Position numbers and translations under genes: made by a program. Below, piece by piece: positions 1 through 6,358 of a stretch of DNA of 20,251 nt. Every line of letters starts with the position of its first letter. Position 1 is the stretch's first letter. Where the stretch lies: the IMG/VR virus record IMGVR_UViG_3300008110_001741, positions 1-20,251 of that record. One strand, given 5' to 3'. This stretch comes from a virus. The notes under the pieces are model-generated. The model was not told the DNA's origin, made no database searches, and was given only the letters and a program-made list of their open reading frames with translations.

Positions 1-1
1 A

Positions 2-556
2 CACCGTCATTACTCTAATACCTCTTTGGCTTCCTATCATTATTGTTCCAAGTTTTATTCTGACACTTATGGTGCTTATAATGTTTCTCTTTATGACATG
101 ACTCACCGTTTTATCACCCATATTCTTTTGCCCGATAGTGTTGACCATCTTTCTTTAAAAGATTTGGAAATCTGCTCTTGGTCTGTTATGCGTGATAAAA
201 TTGACCCAGAGTTTTCTGCCCCTTTTCTTCGTCATTCTTTAGATTTTTTGCTTCTCCAACGTCGTCATGATGTTGTTATTGGTGCTATCCGTAATCCTCA
301 TGAATTATCCATTCTCCAATCTTATATCCTTTCTCAATCCTGTATTCCTTATTGTATTTCTATTCAACGTCCCGGTATTACTTCTCTTAATACTGACGTT
401 GACCAACCTAAACTTTTAAGCTGGTGTTTAACCAATCTCCCTTCTGAACAATGCTTTAATCTTTCTAATTCCCGTTCCCTTGAACATTGGAGTTCCTTTA
501 ATCGTCAGTTAGCTTTTGACATCAAATATCGACTTGGTTCTACCTGTTCTCTTTGA
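2..556 (+). CDS. deoxynucleotide monophosphate kinase-like protein, 3' part
   Basis: The frame is open to the left window edge (no stop before position 26), so this is the C-terminal part of a gene starting outside. The stop is TGA at 554-556 and a terminator follows directly. What I see is a hydrophobic strand and turn DVVIGAIRNPHEL, then about 20 residues later a second strand ending CISIQRPG. Phage-type dNMP kinases, which phosphorylate dNMPs to dNDPs, have the same order: a strand with D-x-R-F-x-N-E, then a strand ending in RPG and an acidic or histidine tail. The Walker A region would lie upstream of the window, so the key test residues are not visible. The gene stands alone on the plus strand and ends before the first inverted-repeat element. 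A nucleotide-metabolism role would fit the R2-like gene at 8553, but the assignment rests on two weak motifs. Alternative: an unrelated Rossmann-like hypothetical. Confidence 0.4.
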   Translation, partial: HRHYSNTSLASYHYCSKFYSDTYGAYNVSLYDMTHRFITHILLPDSVDHLSLKDLEICSWSVMRDKIDPEFSAPFLRHSLDFLLLQRRHDVVIGAIRNPHELSILQSYILSQSCIPYCISIQRPGITSLNTDVDQPKLLSWCLTNLPSEQCFNLSNSRSLEHWSSFNRQLAFDIKYRLGSTCSL

Positions 557-586
557 TTTCCACTTTAGCCGTTTAACCCTTCTTTT

Positions 587-611
587 AGTCCCAAAAGAGG
601 GGCTTTTTTTG
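587..611 (+). terminator. rho-independent terminator of the first gene
   Basis: A 6-bp stem AGTCCC/GGGGCT (one T-G pair) with loop AAAAGA is followed by seven T. It begins 30 bp after the stop codon of the plus-strand gene. Confidence 0.8.
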
Positions 612-892
612 TTGTTTTTCGCTGTACTCAAAAAACTGTACTACCCCTCTAAAAATCAATAAAACTCAATCTTATTAAGGGTTTTAACATTTTTGACTTT
701 AAAAAACACCATTTAAAAATCAATAAAATTCAGTCATAGCATAGCTTAGACCTGTTTGTACTATGTAGTAGGGGGGATAACTTTATTTTTTTTATCTACT
801 ACACTTTTAATCATCGCAGTTTAAAAACTCTCATACTTTTTTGCCTCTCTCCCTTACCCCACCCCCCAAAAAAAATATTTTTCCACTACCCC

Positions 893-922
893 TTGACATT
901 TTGTTTATACCCATGCTATGCT
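893..922 (+). promoter_or_regulatory. promoter inside inverted-repeat element 1
   Basis: TTGACA at 893-898, an 18-bp spacer and TATGCT at 917-922. No ORF follows, so it would make a non-coding transcript. The matching promoter in element 2 is at 16931. Confidence 0.55.
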
Positions 923-929
923 ATATACA

Positions 930-1020
930 TAGCGAAAAAAAAAAAAATAGAATGGGGGATAGGATACTAGATTACTTTAATTCTAGGGTATTCAAAAATC
1001 AACCTACCAAAAATTAAATA
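930..1020 (+). ncRNA. putative small structured RNA, copy 1
   Basis: This stretch is downstream of the promoter at 893 and contains a hairpin CTAGA-N10-TCTAG (967-971 with 982-986), then GGTATTCAAA and AACCTACC. Element 2 has the same series at 16978-17015, where the stem is CTAGG/CCTAG. The change of an A-T pair to a G-C pair on both sides keeps the stem. The ends of the transcript are guessed. It could also be a DNA-level site. Confidence 0.35.
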
Positions 1021-1517
1021 CATATTTTAAATATTTAGCCCACATTTGCTCATTTACCCATTTTTAACCCCTTAGACCATTACAAATTCGTTTAATAGTA
1101 AAAGTATCACGACCCGCTCTGAAGTGTGGTAAAAGGCTGTTTATTATTGTCTGTAGTGTATGTCCACCTTAAAGTGGAACAATGCTAAAAGAAAAAAGCC
1201 ACTATACGGAAAAGTCTAAAACCCGCCCTGTTAAAGCAAAAAAAAAAAAAACAGACTCACCTTATTAGGACTTCCGAATGCTTTAATTTGCTCATTCTAT
1301 ATAGTTTATGTTTTTTTTGTACCTAAACTGCGATGATTAAAGGCGTAGTAGATAAAAAAAAAAAATAAAGTTATCCCCCCTACTACATAGTACAAACAGG
1401 TCAAAGCTATACTATGACTGGGCTTTATTGATTTTAAAATGGTGTTTTTTAAAGTAAAAACGCTAAAACCCTTGATATGATTGAGTTTTATTGATTTTGG
1501 TTAAGTAGTACAGTTTT

Positions 1518-1610
1518 ACGCCTAAATTGATTTTTCATTTTCAAAAAAAAAATTTAGGACAAAAAGGAGGCACTTTCTTTTTTAGCCTAAAAGAGGGGTA
1601 GGGGTATCAC
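1518..1610. other. gene-free spacer with an 8-bp inverted repeat
   Basis: CCTAAATT (1521-1528) and AATTTAGG (1551-1558) could form a stem around an A/T-rich loop. No gene is seen. Confidence 0.4.
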
Positions 1611-1739
1611 CTGCATAAATTTTACTTTTTGTCAAGTCCTATTGTGACACTTTTTAAACTGGCACATTGGGACTTGACATTTTTACCTTTTTATGGTAGG
1701 TGTGCCAATTTATAAACTGGCACATTTCCTATTGACATT
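1611..1739. repeat. palindromic repeat array, two units
   Basis: Two 24-bp palindromes at 1643-1666 and 1701-1724, each of form TGTG(A/C)CA-N10-TGGCACA, lie 58 bp apart. They are separated by a TTGACATTTTTAC-type linker. A CACCTGCAT linker variant begins near 1608. The array sits directly downstream of the first HigA-like gene. Confidence 0.85.
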
Positions 1740-2015
1740 TTACGCTTTTCTTGCTAGAGATTCTCGGTAAAGCTCTTCACTCAATATCCAAAAATGAGCA
1801 TTAGGTAAACCGAAAGCATTCTCCAATTTGCAAGCAATACTATCAGTAATCTCGGTTTCACTTGCCAGCAGTCGAAAGGCTTCCTTTCTTGACATCTCCA
1901 TCCGATTAGCGAATATTCGTAAGGGTATTCCTCTGTCTCTCATGATGTAGTCAATGATTTCTCCAGGGGGCGAAAACCAATCTGATGTGTATTCGTTCTC
2001 AATTGTGTTAGTCAT
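1740..2015 (-). CDS. HigA/VapI-like XRE-family helix-turn-helix protein, copy 1
   Basis: A 91-residue protein with the HigA-type layout: PPGEIIDYIMRDRGIP near residue 17, then a helix-turn-helix region (about 30-65, RIFANRMEMSRKEAFRLL followed by ITDSIACKLENAFG) and a short tail HFWILSEELYRE. Proteins of this type are DNA-binding antitoxins or small repressors. No HigB/RelE-type toxin gene lies on either side, so it may act as an independent regulator. The start is preceded by AAGGAG, 11 nt from ATG, longer than the 6 nt seen in neighbours. The last residues RESLARKA share their final codons with the KTSC gene at 4145, and the stop TAA is formed at the boundary with the downstream repeat. Paralogue: 3287-3607. 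Confidence 0.8.
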   Translation of the reverse strand: MTNTIENEYTSDWFSPPGEIIDYIMRDRGIPLRIFANRMEMSRKEAFRLLASETEITDSIACKLENAFGLPNAHFWILSEELYRESLARKA

Positions 2016-2051
2016 AGATTGTGGAACTCCTTTGTTTTTCTTTATATTACT

Positions 2052-2108
2052 ATTATGTCATCTTTTTTTAGATTTGTCTATGCCATATGTGACACTTTCT
2101 AAACTGGC
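2052..2108 (-). promoter_or_regulatory. promoter and half palindrome for the first HigA-like gene
   Basis: On the minus strand: -35 TAGACA (2075-2080), 17-bp spacer, -10 CATAAT (2052-2057). A palindrome TGTGACAC...CTGGC at 2088-2108 begins 7 bp from the -35 box, and its outer arm is cut short. Confidence 0.8.
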
Positions 2109-2270
2109 TATGAACTGGCACATTTCCTATTGACATTTTTACTTTTTTGTGGTAGATGTGACACTTTATAAACTGGCACATTACCTATTGACATTTTTAC
2201 TTTTTGTGGTAGATGTGCCAATTACTAAACTGGCACATTTCCTATTGACTCTTTAGTAGTTTGCCGTCTT
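2109..2270. repeat. palindromic repeat array, two full units
   Basis: Full palindromes at 2157-2180 and 2214-2237, plus a stray half-site TGAACTGGCACA near 2111. Linkers are of the TTGACATTTTTACTTTTTTG type. Confidence 0.85.
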
Positions 2271-2272
2271 CA

Positions 2273-3028
2273 CTAAAAACGGTATTCACGATATAAGTTT
2301 TCAAATTGTGCTGAGTTTTGTGTGATTGTATATCTCAAGAAATCTCGACGCAGAAAGACAATCAATCCTAGATTAGATTGCTTAATTTCTGTTAATTTAT
2401 TCGGTAAATGATCGATCAAAGCTTTCAAGGCTTTTCGTTGAAGGTTATCGTTATCATTGGCGACATTAGGAAAAGCATCTTCTAATCCATCAATTAAAAA
2501 TATAATCTTCGAGTTTTTTTGTTTAAGGTATTCATGCAGTTTATTTAGTTGATAATTTTCCTGATTATACCCTAAAACTCTCGAAAATTCTTTGACCCAA
2601 AATTTTGCCCAATCTACCTCGTTCCAATCTTGATTAGATAGAGACTGCGTTATTCTGTCTTTAAAATCCGATATGGAAAATTGACAATTATGATTGAGTG
2701 TATTATTTACATTTAGCCGTGCTTGTTCAAGAATATTTTTGGACTTATCATTTAAATTTTGTGATTGGAGTAAAGGAAATATTAAACCCAGATTTTCTCC
2801 GGAATTTTCTTGATTTTTAGGATCAACTTTATTTAAAAAATTTCCCCAAGACTGTAGGCGAGATAGCTGAATATAATTAAAGGTTTTTCCCGCATCTTTA
2901 GCACCAATTGAGATAACTACCGGTAGTTTATCTTGAAAATTACTAGCCATGTTTTTTAATAGCTGTTCATAACCGACAGCTAATAAGTCAGAGGATTTAA
3001 CTTCAATCAGGAAGGTGTCGTAACTCAT
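2273..3028 (-). CDS. chimeric P-loop ATPase fragment with KTSC-gene-like N-terminus
   Basis: 251 residues. The Walker A motif GAKDAGKT is at residues 42-49 and a Walker B-like strand IIFLIDGLED at 175-184, followed by LIVFLRRDF near 222-230. This resembles large cyanobacterial and actinobacterial P-loop ATPases that continue well past the QFENLYREYRF where this protein stops, so I think it is truncated at the C-terminus. The first ~21 codons (MSYDTFLIEVKSSDLLAVGYE) and the leader match the KTSC gene at 4145 (MIYDIPLFEVESSVLMFVGYE) at nucleotide level and then diverge completely, which suggests recombination between gene starts. The ribosome site GGAG lies 7 nt before ATG. An intact ATP-binding core is visible, but whether the protein is functional is doubtful. 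Confidence 0.6.
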   Translation of the reverse strand: MSYDTFLIEVKSSDLLAVGYEQLLKNMASNFQDKLPVVISIGAKDAGKTFNYIQLSRLQSWGNFLNKVDPKNQENSGENLGLIFPLLQSQNLNDKSKNILEQARLNVNNTLNHNCQFSISDFKDRITQSLSNQDWNEVDWAKFWVKEFSRVLGYNQENYQLNKLHEYLKQKNSKIIFLIDGLEDAFPNVANDNDNLQRKALKALIDHLPNKLTEIKQSNLGLIVFLRRDFLRYTITQNSAQFENLYREYRF

Positions 3029-3059
3029 GCGGAACTCCTTTGTTTTTCTTTATATTACT

Positions 3060-3118
3060 ATTATATCATCTTCTTTTAGAATTGTCTATACCGTATGTGA
3101 CACTTTCTAAACTGGCAT
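3060..3118 (-). promoter_or_regulatory. promoter and palindrome for the ATPase fragment gene
   Basis: -35 TAGACA (3083-3088), 17-bp spacer, -10 TATAAT (3060-3065), a consensus -10. The palindrome at 3095-3118 begins after a 6-7 bp gap. Confidence 0.85.
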
Positions 3119-3260
3119 AATTTGACTTGACATTTTGACCTTTTTGTGGTAGATGTGACTCTTTTTAAACTGGTTCATTACTTCCTGCATAAACTTTGCT
3201 TTTTGTTAAGTCCTATTGTGCCAATTAATAAACTGGCACATCTGGACTTGACATTTACGC
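3119..3260. repeat. palindromic repeat array, two units
   Basis: A degenerate unit near 3157-3180 (TGTGACTC...CTGGTTCA) and a good one at 3217-3240 (TGTGCCA-N10-TGGCACA). The linker between them is the CCTGCAT variant. Confidence 0.8.
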
Positions 3261-3286
3261 TTTTTTTGTTACTTTTAGCACTTGTA

Positions 3287-3607
3287 CTACTGTACAGTCG
3301 TATCTGTTTCGGATAGTACGATTGAACTATTGTTCCCTAGATTCTGCATTACATTGTTTTGATTTGCTAGAGATTCTCGGTAAAGTCTTTCACGCTCTTT
3401 CCAAAAATGAGCAGTAGGTAAGCCGAAAGCATACTGCAATTTGCAAGCAATACGACCTGTAATCTCAGTTTCACTTGCCAGCAGTCGAAAGGCTTCCTTT
3501 CTTGACATTTCCATCCGATTAGCAAATATTCGTAAGGGTATTCCTCTCTCTTTCAAGATGTCGGAAATGGTTTCTCCAGGGGGTGTGTTCTCAATTGTGT
3601 TAGTCAT
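3287..3607 (-). CDS. HigA/VapI-like XRE-family protein, copy 2, with foreign tail
   Basis: 106 residues. After a shared MTNTIEN start this copy lacks the EYTSDWFS stretch of copy 1, then follows it closely (PPGETISDILKERGIP, RIFANRMEMSRKEAFRLL). The normal end is RESLA. The remaining ~25 residues (NQNNVMQNLGNNSSIVLSE and onward) are encoded by DNA homologous to the 3' end of the KTSC gene (4145-4240) read in another frame, so a DNA-level fusion created a new tail. The stop is therefore premature relative to the usual repeat boundary about 30 bp further on. Function: probable DNA-binding repressor or antitoxin without an adjacent toxin. Confidence 0.75.
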   Translation of the reverse strand: MTNTIENTPPGETISDILKERGIPLRIFANRMEMSRKEAFRLLASETEITGRIACKLQYAFGLPTAHFWKERERLYRESLANQNNVMQNLGNNSSIVLSETDTTVQ

Positions 3608-3643
3608 AGATTGTGGAACTCCTTTGTTTTTCTTTATATTACT

Positions 3644-3700
3644 ATTATGTCATCTTTTTTTAGATTTGTCTATGCCATATGTGACACTTTCTAAACTGGC
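3644..3700 (-). promoter_or_regulatory. promoter and partial palindrome for the second HigA-like gene
   Basis: -35 TAGACA (3667-3672), 17-bp spacer, -10 CATAAT (3644-3649). The palindrome at 3680-3700 has a 7-bp gap and loses its outer arm where the next gene ends, as in copy 1. Confidence 0.8.
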
Positions 3701-3704
3701 TTTT

Positions 3705-3860
3705 TTATCTCATGTATAAGTATTCTTTGCGTACCGTTGCAGGACTTTGATTTTCAACTTCACATTCTACTTTTTTCTGGTTAGGTATCGTAGCCATAAA
3801 TAAAAGTCCGATAATTAATACTGAAAATAATACTGAAATTATTAGGTCGATAGTTTTCAT
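3705..3860 (-). CDS. small single-pass membrane protein
   Basis: 51 residues. One hydrophobic segment covers residues 5-24 (DLIISVLFSVLIIGLLFMAT), then a polar tail with KKVECEVENQ and ending EYLYMR. The start is preceded by AGGAGTTCCAT and by the conserved promoter of the region, which supports it as a real gene despite its size. It ends against the palindrome of the neighbouring promoter. No family recognised. A small inner-membrane peptide or toxin-like role is possible but nothing in the sequence proves it. Confidence 0.65.
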   Translation of the reverse strand: MKTIDLIISVLFSVLIIGLLFMATIPNQKKVECEVENQSPATVRKEYLYMR

Positions 3861-3891
3861 ATGGAACTCCTGTGTTTTTCTCTATATAACT

Positions 3892-3951
3892 ATAATGTCA
3901 TCTTTTTTTAGATTTGTCTATACCGTATGTGACACTTTCTAAACTGGCATA
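3892..3951 (-). promoter_or_regulatory. promoter and palindrome for the small membrane protein
   Basis: -35 TAGACA (3915-3920), 17-bp spacer, -10 CATTAT (3892-3897). Palindrome at 3928-3951, gap 7 bp. Confidence 0.8.
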
Positions 3952-4144
3952 ATTGGACTTGACATTTTGACTTTTTTGTGGTAGCTATGACACTTTATGA
4001 ACTGGTACATTTTCACCTGCATTGACTTTACTCTCTGTCAAGTCCTATTGTGACACTTTCTAAACTGGCATAATTGGACTTGACATTTTTACTTTTTTGT
4101 GGTAGCTGTGCCAATTAATAAACTGGCACATTACCTATTGACAT
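3952..4144. repeat. palindromic repeat array, three units
   Basis: Units near 3987-4010 (degenerate), 4050-4073 and 4109-4132. Linkers alternate between the TTGACATTTTGAC type and the CACCTGCATTGAC type. Confidence 0.8.
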
Positions 4145-4393
4145 TTACGCTTTTCTTGCTACTTTTAACTCTTGTACTAGAGTACAATCGTATTTGTTAC
4201 GAATAGTACGATTGAACTCTCGTCCTATAGATTCTGCATTACAGAGATTTTGATACACCTGAATTGGTACTCCTGTATATTTGTACTCACTTCCAGATTT
4301 AAATACTATTCTTAATGTTTCGCTAATTGGCTCATAACCTACAAACATTAAGACAGAGGATTCAACTTCAAACAGGGGGATGTCGTAAATCAT
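4145..4393 (-). CDS. KTSC-domain protein
   Basis: 82 residues, the usual size of a stand-alone KTSC domain. Recognisable blocks are LRIVFKSGSEYKYTGVP (27-43), VYQNLCNAESIGREFNRTIR (46-65) and a terminal Y-D-C. The KTSC signature itself is replaced by NAES. Stand-alone KTSC proteins are small and of poorly known role, common in phages, plasmids and cyanobacteria. The start has AGGAG 6 nt upstream and the conserved promoter. Its 5' end is shared with the ATPase-fragment gene (2273) and its 3' end with the second HigA-like gene (3287). The stop TAA lies exactly at the repeat boundary. Confidence 0.8.
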   Translation of the reverse strand: MIYDIPLFEVESSVLMFVGYEPISETLRIVFKSGSEYKYTGVPIQVYQNLCNAESIGREFNRTIRNKYDCTLVQELKVARKA

Positions 4394-4424
4394 TTGGAAC
4401 TCCTGTGTTTTTCTTTATATTACT

Positions 4425-4484
4425 ATTATGTCATCTTTTTTTAGAAATGTCTATACCCTATGTGACACTTTCTAAACTGGCACA
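4425..4484 (-). promoter_or_regulatory. promoter and palindrome for the KTSC gene
   Basis: -35 TAGACA (4448-4453), 17-bp spacer, -10 CATAAT (4425-4430). Palindrome at 4461-4484, gap 7 bp. Confidence 0.85.
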
Positions 4485-4790
4485 TTACCTATTGACATTT
4501 TTACTTTTTGTGGTAGATGTGCCAATTACTAAACTGGCACATTACCTATTGACATTTTGACCTTTTTATGATAGCTGTGACACTTTCTAAACTGGCACAT
4601 TTCCTATTGACAGTTTGACTTTTTTGTTGTAGCTGTGACACTTTATGAACTGGCACATTTCCACCTGCATTGACTTTACTCTTTGTTAAGTCCTATTGTG
4701 CCAATTTATAAACTGGCACATTACCTATTGACATTTTTACCTTTTGTGATAGATGTGCCAATTAATAAACTGGCACATTACCTATAGACA
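4461..4790. repeat. longest palindromic repeat array, six units
   Basis: Palindromes start at 4461, 4518, 4576, 4634, 4697 and 4754, with spacings of 57, 58, 58, 63 and 57 bp. Each is 24 bp with TGTG(A/C)CA and TGGCACA arms around an A/T core. The whole unit, including the TTGACATTTTTAC linker, is repeated, so these are tandem repeats and not a CRISPR array. Only the first palindrome is next to a gene promoter. Confidence 0.9.
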
Positions 4791-4791
4791 T

Positions 4792-4935
4792 TTAGCTAAA
4801 CAATAGTTTTTTTAACCATTTAGCTTTTTTTTTCCAATTATTTGTGGGCATAAAATTATAGATCACTACTATTTCTTTACCCCGTTTAGCCACAATATGT
4901 TTAGCAGATAATTTGATTCTGAGTGGGTTAATCAT
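4792..4935 (-). CDS. small basic protein
   Basis: 47 residues, lysine-rich, beginning MINPLRIKLSAKHIVAK and ending WKKKAKWLKKLLFS. The ribosome site AGGAG lies 7 nt before ATG and the conserved promoter lies upstream. Like two neighbours it ends with a TAA formed at the ACATTT repeat boundary. No family recognised. The C-terminal amphipathic, positively charged helix could bind nucleic acid or membrane; that is inference. Confidence 0.6.
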   Translation of the reverse strand: MINPLRIKLSAKHIVAKRGKEIVVIYNFMPTNNWKKKAKWLKKLLFS

Positions 4936-4966
4936 TTGAAACTCCTGTGTTTTTCTTTATATTACT

Positions 4967-5026
4967 ATTATGCCATCTTTTTTTAGAAACGTCTATACCC
5001 TTTGTGACACTTTCTAAACTGGCATA
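4967..5026 (-). promoter_or_regulatory. promoter and palindrome for the small basic protein
   Basis: -35 TAGACG (4990-4995), 17-bp spacer, -10 CATAAT (4967-4972). Palindrome at 5003-5026, gap 7 bp. Confidence 0.8.
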
Positions 5027-5160
5027 ATTTGACTTGACATTTTTACTTTTTTGTGGTAGATGTGACAATTAATAAACTGGCACAATCGGTATTGACATTT
5101 TTACTTTTTTGTGGTAGATGTGCCAATTTATAAACTGGCACATCTGGACTTGACATTTAG
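5027..5160. repeat. palindromic repeat array, two units
   Basis: Units at 5061-5084 and 5119-5142 (58 bp apart), with the TTGACATTTTTACTTTTTTG linker. Confidence 0.85.
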
Positions 5161-5161
5161 C

Positions 5162-5506
5162 TTAGATAAGTCTTAGTATCTCTTGATACTTAGCATAGTT
5201 TTTATCGTCCTCCCAATTTACACTTAAATAGTGTCCATCACTTAACTCAATCTGACAATCATAATCCGTTACTGAACTAAAATCAACACTCCAAAAGCCA
5301 TGAGGTTCATAAATACCTATAGCCCTCAACCATTGATTTATCACCTCTCTCGCTTCTTTTTCGGATTCTCCTAATCCTAATCCTAAGTTTTCTAATTCCC
5401 CTACGTCATACTTGCCTAACTCTATCTCCATTGTACGAGTCTTACCATTCCAATCTTGCCCTAATATTCTGAACCAAGTTAGTTCACCGTTTACCGTGTT
5501 AGTCAT
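5162..5506 (-). CDS. WFRILG-family hypothetical protein, copy 1
   Basis: 114 residues from the ATG at 5506, chosen because AGGAG sits 6 nt upstream; a longer in-frame start at 5632 would overlap the next gene. Blocks: WFRILGQDWNGKT, IELGKYDVGELENLGLGLGE, REVINQWLRA, SSVTDYDCQIELSDGHYLSV and EDDKNYAKYQEIL. A close paralogue is at 13414 and a distant one at 14011. Acidic, with no signal peptide or membrane segment; family function unknown to me. Its first codons ATGACTAACAC match the HigA-like genes, not its paralogue. The leader carries the usual ribosome site but the promoter segment is missing: the linker GACTTGATATTTTGAC follows at once. It probably depends on transcription from 5586 or beyond. 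Confidence 0.75.
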   Translation of the reverse strand: MTNTVNGELTWFRILGQDWNGKTRTMEIELGKYDVGELENLGLGLGESEKEAREVINQWLRAIGIYEPHGFWSVDFSSVTDYDCQIELSDGHYLSVNWEDDKNYAKYQEILRLI

Positions 5507-5585
5507 TTGGAACTCCTGTGGACTTGATATTTTGACCTTTTTTGCAGGTGTGATACCTCTTAAACTAGCACTTTTGGAATAGGCT

Positions 5586-5786
5586 CTAAGGTTTCTTAGG
5601 CGGTTCATCATTTTGTTTAGGATGTTCATCACTTTGTTTGGCTAAGGTGATAACTGACGTTATTAGCACCGCTGTTATTTCTACAACGTTTCGCCCGAAT
5701 TTGTCAGGGTTTTGAATAGCCAATACGCTAACCCCTAATAAGCCTACTGAAGACATTATTACTAACCAATTTTTTATTAGATTCAT
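5586..5786 (-). CDS. small membrane protein, two predicted segments
   Basis: 66 residues. Hydrophobic stretches at about 7-24 (WLVIMSSVGLLGVSVLAI) and 34-49 (VVEITAVLITSVITLA), followed by a polar, proline-rich tail with a repeated DEHPKQNDEPPKK pattern. No strong ribosome site precedes ATG (AATAAAAGTT). It overlaps the upstream extension of the 5162 reading frame. No family recognised. Confidence 0.55.
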   Translation of the reverse strand: MNLIKNWLVIMSSVGLLGVSVLAIQNPDKFGRNVVEITAVLITSVITLAKQSDEHPKQNDEPPKKP

Positions 5787-5794
5787 AACTTTTA

Positions 5795-5826
5795 TTTTAA
5801 TAAAATAGGACGGGATACACCGTCCT
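5795..5826 (-). terminator. probable terminator after the 22-residue peptide gene
   Basis: Perfect 6-bp stem GGACGG/CCGTCC (5808-5813 with 5820-5825), followed on the minus strand by TATTTTATT. It would sit between the peptide gene at 5835 and the membrane protein gene at 5586. Confidence 0.55.
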
Positions 5827-5834
5827 TATCTTGA

Positions 5835-5903
5835 CTATTTAGAAGGTTTAACCGGCTTTGGAGTAACCTTTTTAATCTTCTTACCGCACGATTTCTTTTT
5901 CAT
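5835..5903 (-). CDS. 22-residue lysine-rich peptide
   Basis: The reading frame begins MKKKSCGKKIKKVTPKP and ends KPSK. Nearly half its residues are lysine, with one cysteine. A hairpin terminator follows 9 bp after the stop, which is the main support. No good ribosome site is seen upstream (AAAGCTACA). Similar tiny MKKK peptides occur in phage and plasmid annotations, but nothing specific can be claimed. Confidence 0.35.
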   Translation of the reverse strand: MKKKSCGKKIKKVTPKPVKPSK

Positions 5904-5928
5904 TGTAGCTTTATAAATAAACACTCAC

Positions 5929-6324
5929 TTAAATATTGAGCGAACTATTTATCCGTTTTAGATTTTTATTTTCTCTGATTAGCTTGGATTTCCAAAGTCC
6001 TAAGTTTATCTCAAATATTTTATTAACTAAACCTAAGTCCTCACCTGAATCACTTTTTATATCTAAACGGTAATTTTGGTCGTAGGAGTACCAGTAAGAA
6101 AGTTCCCAGTAAGGAAAATCACTTAATGTAACATTAGATTCTATTCCTAAATTTGAACAATACTCACAAACATTTTCTAATTTATCCGCCGTCAACTCTA
6201 ACCATCCAAAATTATCATAGTCTTCTATGTCATCTAGTGATACCTGACACTTAGTGTTTAAGTCAATGACCCCCGCATCAAACAAATAAAGTCGTCGTGT
6301 ATAGCTTAATCTTACTTTAATCAT
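5929..6324 (-). CDS. FGWLEL-family hypothetical protein, copy 1
   Basis: 131 residues. Shared blocks with the paralogue at 6696: VRLSY at the start, LFDAGVIDL, CQVSL-(D/S)-(D/E)-IEDYDNFGWLELT, CEYC near the middle, GIESN and a C-terminal leucine-rich region. It is about 16 residues longer than copy 1's partner, with a charged tail ENKNLKR. No membrane segment. AGGGG precedes ATG by about 8 nt. Function unknown. It has its own promoter with the palindrome placed 16 bp from the -35 box. Confidence 0.75.
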   Translation of the reverse strand: MIKVRLSYTRRLYLFDAGVIDLNTKCQVSLDDIEDYDNFGWLELTADKLENVCEYCSNLGIESNVTLSDFPYWELSYWYSYDQNYRLDIKSDSGEDLGLVNKIFEINLGLWKSKLIRENKNLKRINSSLNI

Positions 6325-6358
6325 TGTCTAACCCCTGTACTTTTTGGCTTATTTCTCT

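Larger units (their letters stand above)
632..1517. repeat. long inverted-repeat element, copy 1 (gene-free)
   Basis: The left arm (632-822) and right arm (1324-1517) are near-perfect inverted copies. Shared blocks include AACTGTACTAC at the outer ends, two copies per arm of an AATCAATAAAA motif, the block GTACTATGTAGTAGGGGGGA followed by TAACTTTA and a T-run, and TAATCATCGCAGTTTA at the inner ends. The roughly 500-bp centre has no convincing gene. It holds a strong plus-strand promoter (893-922), a small conserved hairpin region and several A or T runs. I see no transposase and no clear target-site duplication. A second element of the same design lies at 16219-17468. Possible natures are a non-autonomous fold-back mobile element, a replication or partition locus, or a hairpin RNA gene. 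The structure is certain and the function is unknown. Confidence 0.85.

Noticed and set aside
4461-4790. CRISPR array
   Set aside because: The period of 57-63 bp looks array-like, but linkers repeat too; there are no unique spacers and no cas genes.
1611-5160. Classical integron attC cassette array
   Set aside because: No RYYYAAC/GTTRRRY core sites and no integron integrase; the palindromes are symmetrical operator-like sites. Only the cassette-like layout remains as an idea.
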